From assembly GCF_001425165.1 (NCBI RefSeq), contig NZ_LMDU01000001.1, positions 1,209,311 to 1,273,310 of the forward strand: 64,000 nt of DNA, given 5' to 3'. Source of the DNA: Pelomonas sp. Root405 (lineage in GTDB: Bacteria > Pseudomonadota > Gammaproteobacteria > Burkholderiales > Burkholderiaceae_C). A model generated the notes under the pieces. It was given only the letters and a program-made list of their open reading frames with translations. It had not been told where the DNA came from and did not search any database. The position numbers and the translations under genes were made by a program. Shown here one piece after another: positions 34,464-42,993 of this stretch (position 1 is its first letter; every line of letters begins with the position of its first letter).

Positions 34464-34868
34464 TCAAAGATGCCGAGTCTCTTCCGGCTTGTTCCACCAG
34501 TTGTTGTGCAGACCGTCGAAATACTGCACCGGCGCGCTCACCAGTTCCTCAGGCGTGACGTCGTCGAGGCAGTTGACCTTCACTGACACGAAGGCGCCGC
34601 CCATCTCCTCGATGTGGCCGTGGCCGTGGGTCCTGACGCCGCAGGTCTTGCAGAACGGGTTGTGGATGCTGTTGGAGCCGAACTGGTAGTCGGTCTGTGC
34701 ATCGGCACCGGCCAGCAGGCGGAAGGCCTCGGGCTTGACGCTGGCGCTCCAGTTGCGTGTTTTTGTGCAGATCGAACAGTTGCAGCGGCCCGTGCCGGCG
34801 GCCAGGTCGAGGTCGACTTCAAAACGGACGGCTTTGCAGTGGCAGCTGCCGGTGTAGGTCTTCAGCAT
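34464..34868 (-). CDS. GFA family protein (glutathione-dependent formaldehyde-activating enzyme-like)
   Basis: This 134-residue zinc-binding protein has the family's Cys pattern: GSCHCKAV (8-15), CNCSIC (about 29-34) and CKTCGVRTHGHG (about 73-84). Family members bind zinc; only a few act on S-hydroxymethylglutathione, so the formaldehyde function is not assured. It is a single gene between the repeat element and ppx. Confidence 0.9.
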   Translation of the reverse strand: MLKTYTGSCHCKAVRFEVDLDLAAGTGRCNCSICTKTRNWSASVKPEAFRLLAGADAQTDYQFGSNSIHNPFCKTCGVRTHGHGHIEEMGGAFVSVKVNCLDDVTPEELVSAPVQYFDGLHNNWWNKPEETRHL

Positions 34869-34914
34869 GGCGGTGTCTCACGCAGGGTTGGAGGGATGCA
34901 TCCTCGCGAGCATC

Positions 34915-34933
34915 GCTGTCAGCCCGTGACAGC
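34915..34933. terminator. short hairpin upstream of the GFA gene, after ppx
   Basis: GCTGTCA (34915-34921) pairs with TGACAGC (34927-34933) around a 5-nt loop. It lies between the ppx stop and the GFA start on the minus strand. There is no clear U-run, so terminator function is tentative. Confidence 0.4.
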
Positions 34934-34953
34934 AGTCAGCTTGTTGCGAGCCG

Positions 34954-36447
34954 TTACGCCAACGCCAGCTCCATGACACCGGTGCGCGCCCAGGCCTCGG
35001 CCTCTTCCTTGAGCAGATAGCGGGTGCGCGCATGGCCCGAGGACCAGCTCTTGGGACAGCGCAGCGTCAGCTGCCTGCCGCGGCGCTCCAGCAGCAGGCC
35101 GTCTCCCGTCACCGGCGTGCGCGCGTGGCAAAGGATGACCGCCAAGCGCAGCGCGATCAGTTGCGCCAGGAGGCTGGTGTCGGCCAGCTGGGCCTCCATC
35201 TTGCGCAGGCCGCCGCGCTGGCCCAGTGCCAGTGCCGCCAGGCGCTGCAGCTGGTTGGTGGAGAAGCCCGCCGCGTCGACGTGGGCGAGCAAATAGGCGC
35301 TGTGGCGGTGGTGGTCGTGGTGAGAGACCAGCATGCCCATTTCGTGCAGCGCCGCGGCCCAGCGCAGCTCGCGCAGCAGCTCGGCCTGCGGCTTGGGTTC
35401 GAGCTGGTGGTACAGGCGATCGGCCTGCTCGGCCACGCGGTCAGCCTGGGCGATGTCGACGGCAAAGCGCGCCTGCAGCTCGCTGACCGAGGCCGCCCGA
35501 GGGTCGGCGGCGCCGCTGGGCTGCAGACGCTCGGCCAGGTCGAAGATGACGCCCTGGCGCAGCGCGCCCTTGGTGGGCAGAAGTTCCTTGATGCCGAACT
35601 GCGTCAGCAGCGTGTAGAGGATGCACAGGCCACCGGCGACGACGGGGCGGCGGTCGTCCTTGAGCCCGGGCAGTTGCAGCTTGTCTTGCGAGCCTGCGGC
35701 CAGGCATTGCTCGACGCACCAGCGCAGCGCGTCCTGCGTGATGCGGCCATCGGTCTGGCCCGAGGCCGCCAGCAGTTGCGACACCGCGCCGACCGTGCCC
35801 GACGAGCCCAGCGCTTCCTGCCAGAGTTCGGGACGGAACAGCGTCAGCGCTTCCTCCAGCTCGGCGCCGGCAGCGACCTGGGCCGCGCGGAATGCCTCGG
35901 CCGTGTAGCGGCCATCGCCAAAGAAACGCAACGACAGCCCGACGCTGCCGACGCCGAAGGACTCGGCCAGCATGGGCTTGCGGCCGGTGCCCAGGATCAT
36001 CTCGGTGGAGCGCCCGCCGATGTCGATGACGAGGCGCGGCTTGACCGACGGCTGCAGGCGCGCCACGCCGGCAAAGATCAGCCGTGCTTCCTCGCGGCCC
36101 GCGATGACCTCGATGGGATGACCCAGCACGGCTTCGGCGCGCGCCAGGAAGGCATTGCGGTTGCGCGCCTCGCGCAGTGTCTGCGTGGCGACGGCGCGGA
36201 TGCGCTCGGGCGGGATGCCGACCAGCTGTTCGCCGAAGCCCTTCAGGCAGGCCAGGCCGCGCTGCATGGCCGCCTCGGTCAGCATGCCCTGGGCATCCAG
36301 GCCGGCGCCCAGGCGCACGCTCTCCTTGGTGTAGCTGACGCGCTGATAGCGCTCGCCGGAAAGCCGGGCCAGTTCGAGTCGAAAGCTGTTGGAACCGATG
36401 TCGATGGAGGCCCAAAGGCTGGTGACTGAGTCAGGGCGCGTCGTCAT
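34954..36447 (-). CDS. ppx: exopolyphosphatase (Ppx/GppA family)
   Basis: This enzyme releases terminal phosphate from polyphosphate; GppA-type members also hydrolyse pppGpp. The 497-residue protein has the actin-like ASK-HA nucleotide fold: DIGSNSFRLE (about 16-25), the conserved Glu in TQTLREARNRNAFL (about 108-121), and DIGGRSTEMI (about 142-151). A C-terminal HD-like helical domain (about 310-497) follows. DIGGRST instead of the more common DIGGGST is a small change in the phosphate loop. The ATG at 36447 is chosen. Divergent from the dienelactone hydrolase gene. Confidence 0.95.
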   Translation of the reverse strand: MTTRPDSVTSLWASIDIGSNSFRLELARLSGERYQRVSYTKESVRLGAGLDAQGMLTEAAMQRGLACLKGFGEQLVGIPPERIRAVATQTLREARNRNAFLARAEAVLGHPIEVIAGREEARLIFAGVARLQPSVKPRLVIDIGGRSTEMILGTGRKPMLAESFGVGSVGLSLRFFGDGRYTAEAFRAAQVAAGAELEEALTLFRPELWQEALGSSGTVGAVSQLLAASGQTDGRITQDALRWCVEQCLAAGSQDKLQLPGLKDDRRPVVAGGLCILYTLLTQFGIKELLPTKGALRQGVIFDLAERLQPSGAADPRAASVSELQARFAVDIAQADRVAEQADRLYHQLEPKPQAELLRELRWAAALHEMGMLVSHHDHHRHSAYLLAHVDAAGFSTNQLQRLAALALGQRGGLRKMEAQLADTSLLAQLIALRLAVILCHARTPVTGDGLLLERRGRQLTLRCPKSWSSGHARTRYLLKEEAEAWARTGVMELALA

Positions 36448-36506
36448 GGGCGCGGATTGTCGGGGCAAAATTTGACGCCCCCGCCATCGTCATTTCAGGA
36501 GTGCCC

Positions 36507-37370
36507 ATGTTGAAGGAAGAGATCGACAGCCTCGCGCCCGGGCGCGACTTCAGCCGCCGCGGTTTCGTGCAAACCGCCGTGGGCAGTGGCTTCGCGGCTG
36601 CCGTTCTGCCGGTGACGGCGCAGACCCTCACGACCGACACGGCGGGCCTGGAGGCGGGCTCGGTCAGCATCCCGGTGGGCGACTTCAAGATGCCGGCCTA
36701 CCGCGCCCAGCCCGCCGGCAAGAAGAACCTGCCGGTAGTACTCGTGGCCAGCGAGATCTTTGGCGTGCACGAGCACATCGCCGATGTCTGCCGGCGCTTC
36801 GCCAAGCTGGGCTATCTGGCCATCGCGCCGGAGTTCTTCGTGCGCCACGGCAATGCCGGCGCCTACACGGACATTCCCAAGCTCATCAGCGACGTCGTCA
36901 GCAAGGCGTCGGACGCCCAGGTCAACGGCGACCTCGACGCCGCCGTTGCCTGGGCCGCGGCCAACGGCGGCGACACGGCCCGGATGGCCATCACCGGCTT
37001 TTGCTGGGGCGGCCGCACGAGCTGGTCTTATGCCGCGCACAACCCCAGGCTGAGCGCGGCGGTGGCCTGGTACGGGCCGGTGGCGCGCAACTACTTCGCC
37101 GGTGACAAGACGATCATCGAGCGCGCCGCCAGCATCAAGGTGCCGGTGCTGGCCCTTTATGGCGCGGCCGACACCGGCATCCCGGTCGAGACGCTGACCC
37201 AGCTCGAAGCCGCGCTCAAGGCCGCCGGCAACACCCGGAGCGAGTTCGTCGTCTACCCCGACACGCCGCATGCCTTCCACGCCGACTACCGGCCCAGCTA
37301 CCGCAAGGCCGCGGCCGATGACGGCTCGGCGCGCTGCCTGGCCTGGTTCAGGAAGCACGGGGTCGTTTGA
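36507..37370 (+). CDS. dienelactone hydrolase family protein with Tat signal
   Basis: This 287-residue alpha/beta hydrolase has the DLH nucleophile Cys166 in GFCWGG, the acid in YGAADTGIP (about 215-223) and His in PHAFHADYRPSY (about 253-264). The N-terminus SRRGFVQTAVGSGFAAAVLP (16-35) is a twin-arginine signal, so the folded enzyme is predicted exported. Export is uncommon for this family, which classically opens dienelactones in the cytoplasm. AGGAG lies 5 nt before the ATG. Confidence 0.9.
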   Translation: MLKEEIDSLAPGRDFSRRGFVQTAVGSGFAAAVLPVTAQTLTTDTAGLEAGSVSIPVGDFKMPAYRAQPAGKKNLPVVLVASEIFGVHEHIADVCRRFAKLGYLAIAPEFFVRHGNAGAYTDIPKLISDVVSKASDAQVNGDLDAAVAWAAANGGDTARMAITGFCWGGRTSWSYAAHNPRLSAAVAWYGPVARNYFAGDKTIIERAASIKVPVLALYGAADTGIPVETLTQLEAALKAAGNTRSEFVVYPDTPHAFHADYRPSYRKAAADDGSARCLAWFRKHGVV

Positions 37371-37433
37371 CGGCTCTGCTACGCTGACCGCCCTCGGGCC
37401 GCAGCAGCGGCCCGTTGCTTTCCCGCCTTTTCC

Positions 37434-38222
37434 ATGACCCTGACCTATATCGTGCTCGCCACCTTCGCGGGCGGGCTGCTGTCGGTGCTCGTCGCCGCGA
37501 GCCTGACCGTGACTGTGCTGACCCGCCTCGTGAAGAGCCTCGTCAGCCTGTCGGCCGGCATCCTGCTGGGCACCTCGCTGCTGAACGTGTTGCCCGAGGC
37601 CTTCGAGGGCCACACCGCGCCGCCGCAGACGCTCTTTGCTGTGTTGCTGGGCGGCCTGCTGTTCTTCTGGCTGCTGGAGAAGGTGGAGCTGTATCGACAC
37701 GTCCACCACCACGAGGGCGACGGGCACCATCACCATCACCATTTCGACGCCGAGCAGGCGGGCCGCGGCGGGCTGACCGTGCTGGTGGGCGACAGCATCC
37801 ACAACTTCTGCGACGGCGCGATCATCGCCGCGGCCTTCTTGGCCGACACGCGCCTGGGCTTCGCGACGGCGCTGGCCATCGTCGCGCACGAGATCCCGCA
37901 AGAGGTGGGTGACTACATCGTGCTGTTGAATGCCGGCTTCAGCCGTGCCAAGGCCCTGCTGTTCAACGCCATCTCCGGCATGGCCGCGGTGGTTGGCGGC
38001 GTGCTGGGTTACTTCCTGATCGGCAGCTTCGACGGTGTGCTGCCGTATCTGCTGGTGCTGGCGGCCAGCAGCTTCATCTACATATCGGTGGCCGACCTCC
38101 TGCCTCAGTTGCAGCAACGCCTGGCCTGGCGCGAGACCTTCGCCCAGGTGGCCTGGCTGGCCGTGGGCCTGGGTGTGGCCTTCGGGGTGTCCACCTTGCT
38201 GCACGGCTCCCACGCGCATTGA
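37434..38222 (+). CDS. ZIP family metal transporter
   Basis: This 262-residue membrane protein has about eight helices and the ZIP metal-site motifs HNFCDG (about 122-127) and HEIPQEVGDY (about 150-159). A His-rich cytoplasmic loop (HVHHHEGDGHHHHHHF, about 89-104) sits between helices 3 and 4, typical of zinc sensing or delivery. It is likely to import zinc or a related divalent cation. No metal regulator is adjacent. Confidence 0.94.
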   Translation: MTLTYIVLATFAGGLLSVLVAASLTVTVLTRLVKSLVSLSAGILLGTSLLNVLPEAFEGHTAPPQTLFAVLLGGLLFFWLLEKVELYRHVHHHEGDGHHHHHHFDAEQAGRGGLTVLVGDSIHNFCDGAIIAAAFLADTRLGFATALAIVAHEIPQEVGDYIVLLNAGFSRAKALLFNAISGMAAVVGGVLGYFLIGSFDGVLPYLLVLAASSFIYISVADLLPQLQQRLAWRETFAQVAWLAVGLGVAFGVSTLLHGSHAH

Positions 38223-38254
38223 GCGCGCTGCCGGTGCAAGGCAGGGCCGGCTGC

Positions 38255-38689
38255 CTACTTGACGATCAGCACCGGCAGGTCGGTGTGGGTCAGCACCTTC
38301 TGCGTCTCGCTGCCGAGCAGCAGCGCGGCGACACCGCGGCGGCCGTGTGAGGCCATGACGATGAGGTCGACGGACTCGGCCTTGGCGTGGTCGATGATGG
38401 CCTCCCAGGCGTGCAGGGCCTCGATGGTGTGCGCCTTGCACGACAGGCCCTGTGCGGCTGCGGCCGCGCTGACGGCCTCGACGCGCTGCGTGGCGACGCG
38501 CAGCTGAGCGTCGATGAACTCCTGCGGCGGTACGGGCTGGATCTCGGAGACCGCGCTGTAGGGGAAGGGCTCCATGACGCTCAGTGTCAACAGCTGGGCG
38601 CCATGCGCCTTGGCCAGCTCGATGGCGGTGTTGACCGCGTTGATGGTGATGTCAGAGCCGTCCGTCGGGACGAGGATGCGCTTGAACAT
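38255..38689 (-). CDS. universal stress protein (UspA family)
   Basis: This 144-residue single-domain Usp has the N-terminal strand RILVPTDGSDI and the C-terminal ATP-binding-type loop VMASHGRRGVAALLLGSETQKVL (about 115-137), where the G-2x-G-9x-G-S/T pattern is kept. Usp proteins are induced by starvation and stress; the specific role is unknown. It is a lone gene. Confidence 0.94.
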   Translation of the reverse strand: MFKRILVPTDGSDITINAVNTAIELAKAHGAQLLTLSVMEPFPYSAVSEIQPVPPQEFIDAQLRVATQRVEAVSAAAAAQGLSCKAHTIEALHAWEAIIDHAKAESVDLIVMASHGRRGVAALLLGSETQKVLTHTDLPVLIVK

Positions 38690-38755
38690 TCGGTCCTCCA
38701 GTCGTTGCGGAGGACCACAGTGTGGACGATCAGGCCAAGGATTGCTTGTCGGAGA

Positions 38756-39589
38756 TCAAGCCGTAGCGATTGGGCGTGCCGGGTCCGCAGACCATTCGCT
38801 CCATGAGCCGGGATAGAGCAGGCCCCCGAGCGGCTCGCCGAGGCCGGCATGCGCCATCGCCAGAAGGTTGTGGCAGGCCGTGACACCGGAACCGCATTGG
38901 TGCACGACCTGGTCGGCCGGGTAGGGCGCCAGCAATGCGGCGAACTCGGCGCGCAGGTCGGCCGCGGGCTTGAAGCGGCCGTCGGCGGCGAGGTTGTCCT
39001 TGAAGAACCGGTTGCTGGCGCCCGGGATGTGGCCGGCAACCTTGTCCAGCGGCTCGATGTCGCCGCGGAAGCGTTCGGCCGCGCGGGCGTCGATCAGCCG
39101 CACGCGGCCCAGCTTCGTCAGCAGTGTGGCGGCGTCCATCTGGCCGGCCAGCGGAGGGCCCGGCTGCCAGTCGGTGGGCGTGGCGGCCGGGACTTCGGTA
39201 TTGAGTTCGCCGTCCCAGGCACCGTCGAGCACGGCCACCTCGGCGTGGCCCAGCCAGCGCAGCATCCACCACAGGTGGGCGGCATACGGCGCGCCCTGGC
39301 GGTCGTAGGTGACGACCTGCCGGCCTGCGGCCAAGCCGATGCGGCGCATCAGCGCGGCAAAGGTCTCACGCTGCGGCAACGGGTGGCGACCGCGAAAAGC
39401 GCCGTCGGGGCCGAGCTTGTCGCCGCAGAGATCGCGGTCGAGGTGAAGGTAGAAGGCGCCGGGGATGTGACCCGCCGCGTAGGCGCGTTCGCCGGCATCG
39501 GTGTCGGCGAGGTCGAAGCTGCAGTCGACGATGAGCGGGTTGTCCAGTTCGCGCAGTTCGGCGGGAGTGATCAGCGTGATGTAGGTCAT
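38756..39589 (-). CDS. sseA: sulfurtransferase, two-rhodanese type (3-mercaptopyruvate sulfurtransferase-like)
   Basis: This 277-residue protein has two rhodanese domains. The C-terminal active-site loop is CGSGVT (232-237) with nucleophile Cys232, the loop that marks mercaptopyruvate sulfurtransferases (CG[S/T]GVT) rather than thiosulfate rhodanese (CRKGVT). The N-terminal domain has DRQGA instead of an active loop, as expected. Its ATG overlaps the stop of the upstream DMT gene. Confidence 0.92.
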   Translation of the reverse strand: MTYITLITPAELRELDNPLIVDCSFDLADTDAGERAYAAGHIPGAFYLHLDRDLCGDKLGPDGAFRGRHPLPQRETFAALMRRIGLAAGRQVVTYDRQGAPYAAHLWWMLRWLGHAEVAVLDGAWDGELNTEVPAATPTDWQPGPPLAGQMDAATLLTKLGRVRLIDARAAERFRGDIEPLDKVAGHIPGASNRFFKDNLAADGRFKPAADLRAEFAALLAPYPADQVVHQCGSGVTACHNLLAMAHAGLGEPLGGLLYPGSWSEWSADPARPIATA

Positions 39590-40488
39590 GACTCAGCGGG
39601 GTTGAACTGGCTGTCCTTGGGAGGCGGCGCGACCTTGTTGCGCAGCAGCGTCGCGGCGAGGCCGGCGCCGATGATGAGCAGCATGCCGATGGTCGCGTGC
39701 CAGGTCAGCGGGTCCTTGAACAGCAGCATGCCGTAGATGAAGGAAAAGACGATGCCCAGGTATTGCAGGCAGGCGTTGACCAGCGGCTTGCCGGTGCCGT
39801 AGGCGCGCGTCAGGCAAACCTGGGCGGTGGTGGCAAGCACGCCGACCGCGAGCAGCAGGGCGGCGCCCCACAGCGAGTGGCTTTGCAGCCCGCCCTGGGT
39901 GACGGCGGTGATGACGGCGCCGGCCACGCAGCCACCCACCGAGAAATAGAAAACGACGCGCAACTCGGGCTCACCGGCACGGCCCAGAGCCGTCACCTGC
40001 AGATAGGCCATGGCCGCCAGCATGCCCGACAGCAGGCCGGCCATGCCGTGCCAGAGCTGCTGCTGGTCCAGCGTCGGCCGCAGGATCAGCGCGACGCCCG
40101 CAAAGCCGAGCAGCACCGAGGCCATCAGCCGCCAGTCGAGCTTCTGCGCACCCATCAGCACGGCGCCGCCGAGCAGGAAGAGGGCCATCCAGACCGACGA
40201 CATGTAGTTCAACGTCATGGCCGTGGCCAGAGGCAGTTCGGCGATCGCGTAGAACCACAGGCACAACGACGTGACGCCGGAGATGCTGCGCCACAGGTGC
40301 ATGCCTGGCAGGCGGGTCTTGAGGCTCATGCGCTGCTGCCGGCAGAGCGCGGCCATCATCAGCATGCCGACCAAGCCGCGGTACATGACGATCTCGCTGG
40401 CCGCGTAGAACTCGCTGGCCAGCTTGACGCAGACGCCCATGGTGGCGAACAGCAGCGTCGCTGCCACCATGAGCACCGGCGCCGGCAT
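39586..40488 (-). CDS. DMT/EamA family transporter
   Basis: This 300-residue protein has ten hydrophobic helices in two EamA repeats, the drug/metabolite transporter fold. The start at 40488 overlaps the stop of the Rieske gene as ATGA, and its own stop overlaps the sulfurtransferase start as ATGA, so all three are co-translated. The substrate is unknown; the company suggests export or import of a compound handled by the oxygenase. Confidence 0.9.
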   Translation of the reverse strand: MPAPVLMVAATLLFATMGVCVKLASEFYAASEIVMYRGLVGMLMMAALCRQQRMSLKTRLPGMHLWRSISGVTSLCLWFYAIAELPLATAMTLNYMSSVWMALFLLGGAVLMGAQKLDWRLMASVLLGFAGVALILRPTLDQQQLWHGMAGLLSGMLAAMAYLQVTALGRAGEPELRVVFYFSVGGCVAGAVITAVTQGGLQSHSLWGAALLLAVGVLATTAQVCLTRAYGTGKPLVNACLQYLGIVFSFIYGMLLFKDPLTWHATIGMLLIIGAGLAATLLRNKVAPPPKDSQFNPAES

Positions 40489-41600
40489 CAGTCGATGCGT
40501 CCCATCTGCTGGCGAAACCACTCATGGAAGTGCTGCATGCCGTCTTCCATCGGGCTCTGGTACGGGCCGGCCTCGTTGTCGCCGCGCATCATCAGCGCCT
40601 TGCGGCCGGCATCCATGCGCTCGGCGATCTCGTCGTCCTCCACACAGGTCTCCATGTAGGCGGCCTGGTGCGCCTCGACGAAATCGCGCTCGAAGGCGGC
40701 GATCTCCTCGGGGTAGTAGAACTCGACGAGGTTGAGCGTCTTCTGTGGTGACACCGGATGCAACGTCGACACGACCAGCACGTGCGGGTACCACTCCACC
40801 ATGATGTGCGGGTAATAGGTCAGCCAGATTGCGCCGGCCTCCGGCGGGCGGCCCTGGCGGAACTTCAGCAACTCGTCGTGCCAGCGCTGGTAGACCGGCG
40901 AGCCGGGGCGCTCCAGTTCGTTCTGCACGCCGACGGTCTGCACCGAGTGGTGCTTGCCGAACTCCCAGGCCAAGTCGTCGCAGCTGACGAAGCCGCCGAG
41001 GCCCGGGTGGAAGGGACCGACGTGGTAGTCCTCAAGGTAGACCTCGATGAAGGTCTTCCAGTTGTAGTTGCACTCATGGACCTGGACCTTGTCGAGCACG
41101 TAGCCCGTGAAGTCCAGCTGCGCGCGCGGGCCCAACTGGGCCAGTTCGGCAGCGACGTCGTGGCCGTTGTCCTCGAACAGCAGGCCGTTCCATTCCCGCA
41201 GCGGGTAGCGGTTCAGGTTGAGGCAGGGGTCCTGGTCGAAGTGCGGCGCGCCGATCAGCTCGCCCTGATGTGAATATGTCCAGCGGTGCAGCGGGCAGAC
41301 GATGTTGGCCCGGGTGTTGCCGCGGCCCTTCAGCATCAGCGCTTGGCGGTGGCGACAGACGTTGGAGATCAGCTCGATGCCTTGAGACGACCTCACCAGC
41401 GCGCGGCCTTCGCCTTCCTGAGGCAGCGCATAGTGGTCGCCGACTTCAGGGACAGCCAGTGCATGGCCGACGTAGCGGGGCCCTCGCTGAAAGATGCTGG
41501 CCTGCTCGCGCTGGAACAGATCGGTATCGAAATAGGCGCTCACCGGGAGCTGGGTCTGGCTGCGTTGTAGCGCCGAGACGGGAAGGCTCAGGTCGGACAT
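40488..41600 (-). CDS. Rieske non-haem iron oxygenase, alpha subunit
   Basis: This 370-residue oxygenase has a Rieske [2Fe-2S] domain with Cys82-x-His84 and Cys102-x2-His105, and a catalytic domain with the mononuclear iron ligands in [11 protein letters not shown] (His193, His198). The layout is that of aromatic-ring-hydroxylating oxygenases of the choline/carnitine-monooxygenase-like branch. No ferredoxin or reductase gene is adjacent, so electrons must come from elsewhere. It is the first gene of a three-gene operon. The substrate is unknown. Confidence 0.92.
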   Translation of the reverse strand: MSDLSLPVSALQRSQTQLPVSAYFDTDLFQREQASIFQRGPRYVGHALAVPEVGDHYALPQEGEGRALVRSSQGIELISNVCRHRQALMLKGRGNTRANIVCPLHRWTYSHQGELIGAPHFDQDPCLNLNRYPLREWNGLLFEDNGHDVAAELAQLGPRAQLDFTGYVLDKVQVHECNYNWKTFIEVYLEDYHVGPFHPGLGGFVSCDDLAWEFGKHHSVQTVGVQNELERPGSPVYQRWHDELLKFRQGRPPEAGAIWLTYYPHIMVEWYPHVLVVSTLHPVSPQKTLNLVEFYYPEEIAAFERDFVEAHQAAYMETCVEDDEIAERMDAGRKALMMRGDNEAGPYQSPMEDGMQHFHEWFRQQMGRID

Positions 41601-41828
41601 GATCCAGGCGGGTCTTTCAGACGAAATGGGGTGCTGCGTCCCTCCGGCGCATCTCGGTGTTTGCCGAGTCGGCCAGGTTGCTTGTGGTGGAAAAGGGAGC
41701 GGCGCGGGCGCGCGCTCGGGCGTGAGGTTGGGGATTCTACGCATGGCAGTGGCGGCCGGCCGACGGTTACGCCTGGTGGCGAGGAATGTCAAAACCCGCT
41801 GACTACAATCGCCGTTTCGCGTTTTGAA
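41601..41828. other. divergent intergenic region, Rieske operon / xseB
   Basis: This 228-bp gap is gene-free. A TACAAT -10-like box at 41804-41809 fits a promoter for xseB-ispA-dxs, though I see no good -35 box at 16-18 bp. Nothing distinct was found on the Rieske side. Confidence 0.4.
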
Positions 41829-42086
41829 ATGACCAAGACTTCGTCCCGCACCAAGGCCGCCGCGACAGATGGCGATGAACTCAGCTACGAGCAGGCGCTC
41901 GGCGAGCTGGAGCGTCTGGTGGCGGCGATGGAGGGGCAGCAACTGCCGCTCGACCAGCTTTTGCACGGCTACAAGCGTGGCGCCGAACTGCTCGCCCTGT
42001 GCCGCGGCCGGCTGCAGGCGGTCGAACAGCAGGTCCGGCTGCTCGATGGCGCCGAACTGAAGGCCTGGGAGGGCCACGAATCTTGA
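41829..42086 (+). CDS. xseB: exodeoxyribonuclease VII small subunit
   Basis: XseB is the small subunit that wraps XseA and supports degradation of single-stranded DNA. The 85-residue length and the coiled core [21 protein letters not shown]...[24 protein letters not shown] are standard. It opens the common proteobacterial operon xseB-ispA-dxs; its stop overlaps the ispA TTG start. Confidence 0.95.
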   Translation: MTKTSSRTKAAATDGDELSYEQALGELERLVAAMEGQQLPLDQLLHGYKRGAELLALCRGRLQAVEQQVRLLDGAELKAWEGHES

Positions 42087-42982
42087 ATGCACAGGACTTT
42101 GAGCGCTGGACACAGGCGTCGTTGAACGCCTTCGAGTCGGCGTTGGACGATTTGGTGCCGGCTGGCGCGCCCGCCGGGTTGGGTGAGGCCATGCGCTATG
42201 CAGTGCTGGGCGGCGGCAAGCGTTTGCGCCCGTTGCTGGTGCTGGCCAGCTGCGCGGCCGTCGGGGGTGACAGCTTTGCAGCGATGCGCGCGGCCTGTGC
42301 GGTCGAGCTCATCCACGCCTATTCGCTGGTGCATGACGACATGCCCTGCATGGACAACGACGTCATGCGCCGCGGCAAGCCGACCACGCATGTCGCCTTT
42401 GGCGAGGCCCAGGCCATGCTGGCGGGCGATGCGATGCAGGCGCTGGCCTTCGAGGTGCTGACCCCCCTGGAATCTGAAGGCAGCGGCATCGCGCCCGCGT
42501 TGCAAGCCCGGTTGTGCTCGCTGCTGGCGCGTTCGGCCGGCCACGACGGCATGGCCGGCGGCCAGGCCATCGACCTCGCCAGCATCGGCAAGCAGCTCAA
42601 TGAGGCCACGCTGCGTGACATGCACCGCCGCAAGACCGGCGTGCTGCTGCAGGCCAGCGTGATGATGGGTGCGGCCTGCGGGCCGGCGTCGCCCCGGGCG
42701 ACCCAGGCGCTGTCCGACTACGGCGCGGCGCTGGGCCTGGCCTTCCAGGTGGTCGACGACATCCTTGACGTGACCCAGGATTCCGAAGTGCTGGGCAAGA
42801 CGGCCGGCAAGGATCAGGATGCGAACAAGCCGACGTATGTGAGCGTACTTGGCATCCATGCGGCTAGGACGTTGGCGCAGCAGCTGCGCGCTGAAGCCAA
42901 GGCCGCACTGGCCGCCAGTGGCCTGGCCGACGTGAGCCACCTGAGCCTGCTGGCCGACTCCGTCGTCGAGCGAGACAACTGA
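42083..42982 (+). CDS. ispA: (2E,6E)-farnesyl diphosphate synthase
   Basis: IspA condenses isopentenyl diphosphate with DMAPP and GPP to give farnesyl diphosphate, for quinones and undecaprenyl phosphate. The 299-residue protein has the first Asp-rich motif DDMPCMD (85-91), GGGKRLRP (43-50) and the second Asp-rich motif DDILD (about 230-234). The start is TTG at 42083, overlapping the xseB TGA (TTGA); the nearby ATG is in another frame. dxs follows after 11 nt. Confidence 0.95.
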   Translation: MNAQDFERWTQASLNAFESALDDLVPAGAPAGLGEAMRYAVLGGGKRLRPLLVLASCAAVGGDSFAAMRAACAVELIHAYSLVHDDMPCMDNDVMRRGKPTTHVAFGEAQAMLAGDAMQALAFEVLTPLESEGSGIAPALQARLCSLLARSAGHDGMAGGQAIDLASIGKQLNEATLRDMHRRKTGVLLQASVMMGAACGPASPRATQALSDYGAALGLAFQVVDDILDVTQDSEVLGKTAGKDQDANKPTYVSVLGIHAARTLAQQLRAEAKAALAASGLADVSHLSLLADSVVERDN

Positions 42983-42993
42983 AGGGCCGAGCC

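Noticed and set aside
34274..34558. Possible small gene in the hairpin element
   Set aside because: The frame is created by the repeat itself; inverted repeats fill it and it has no independent start signal.
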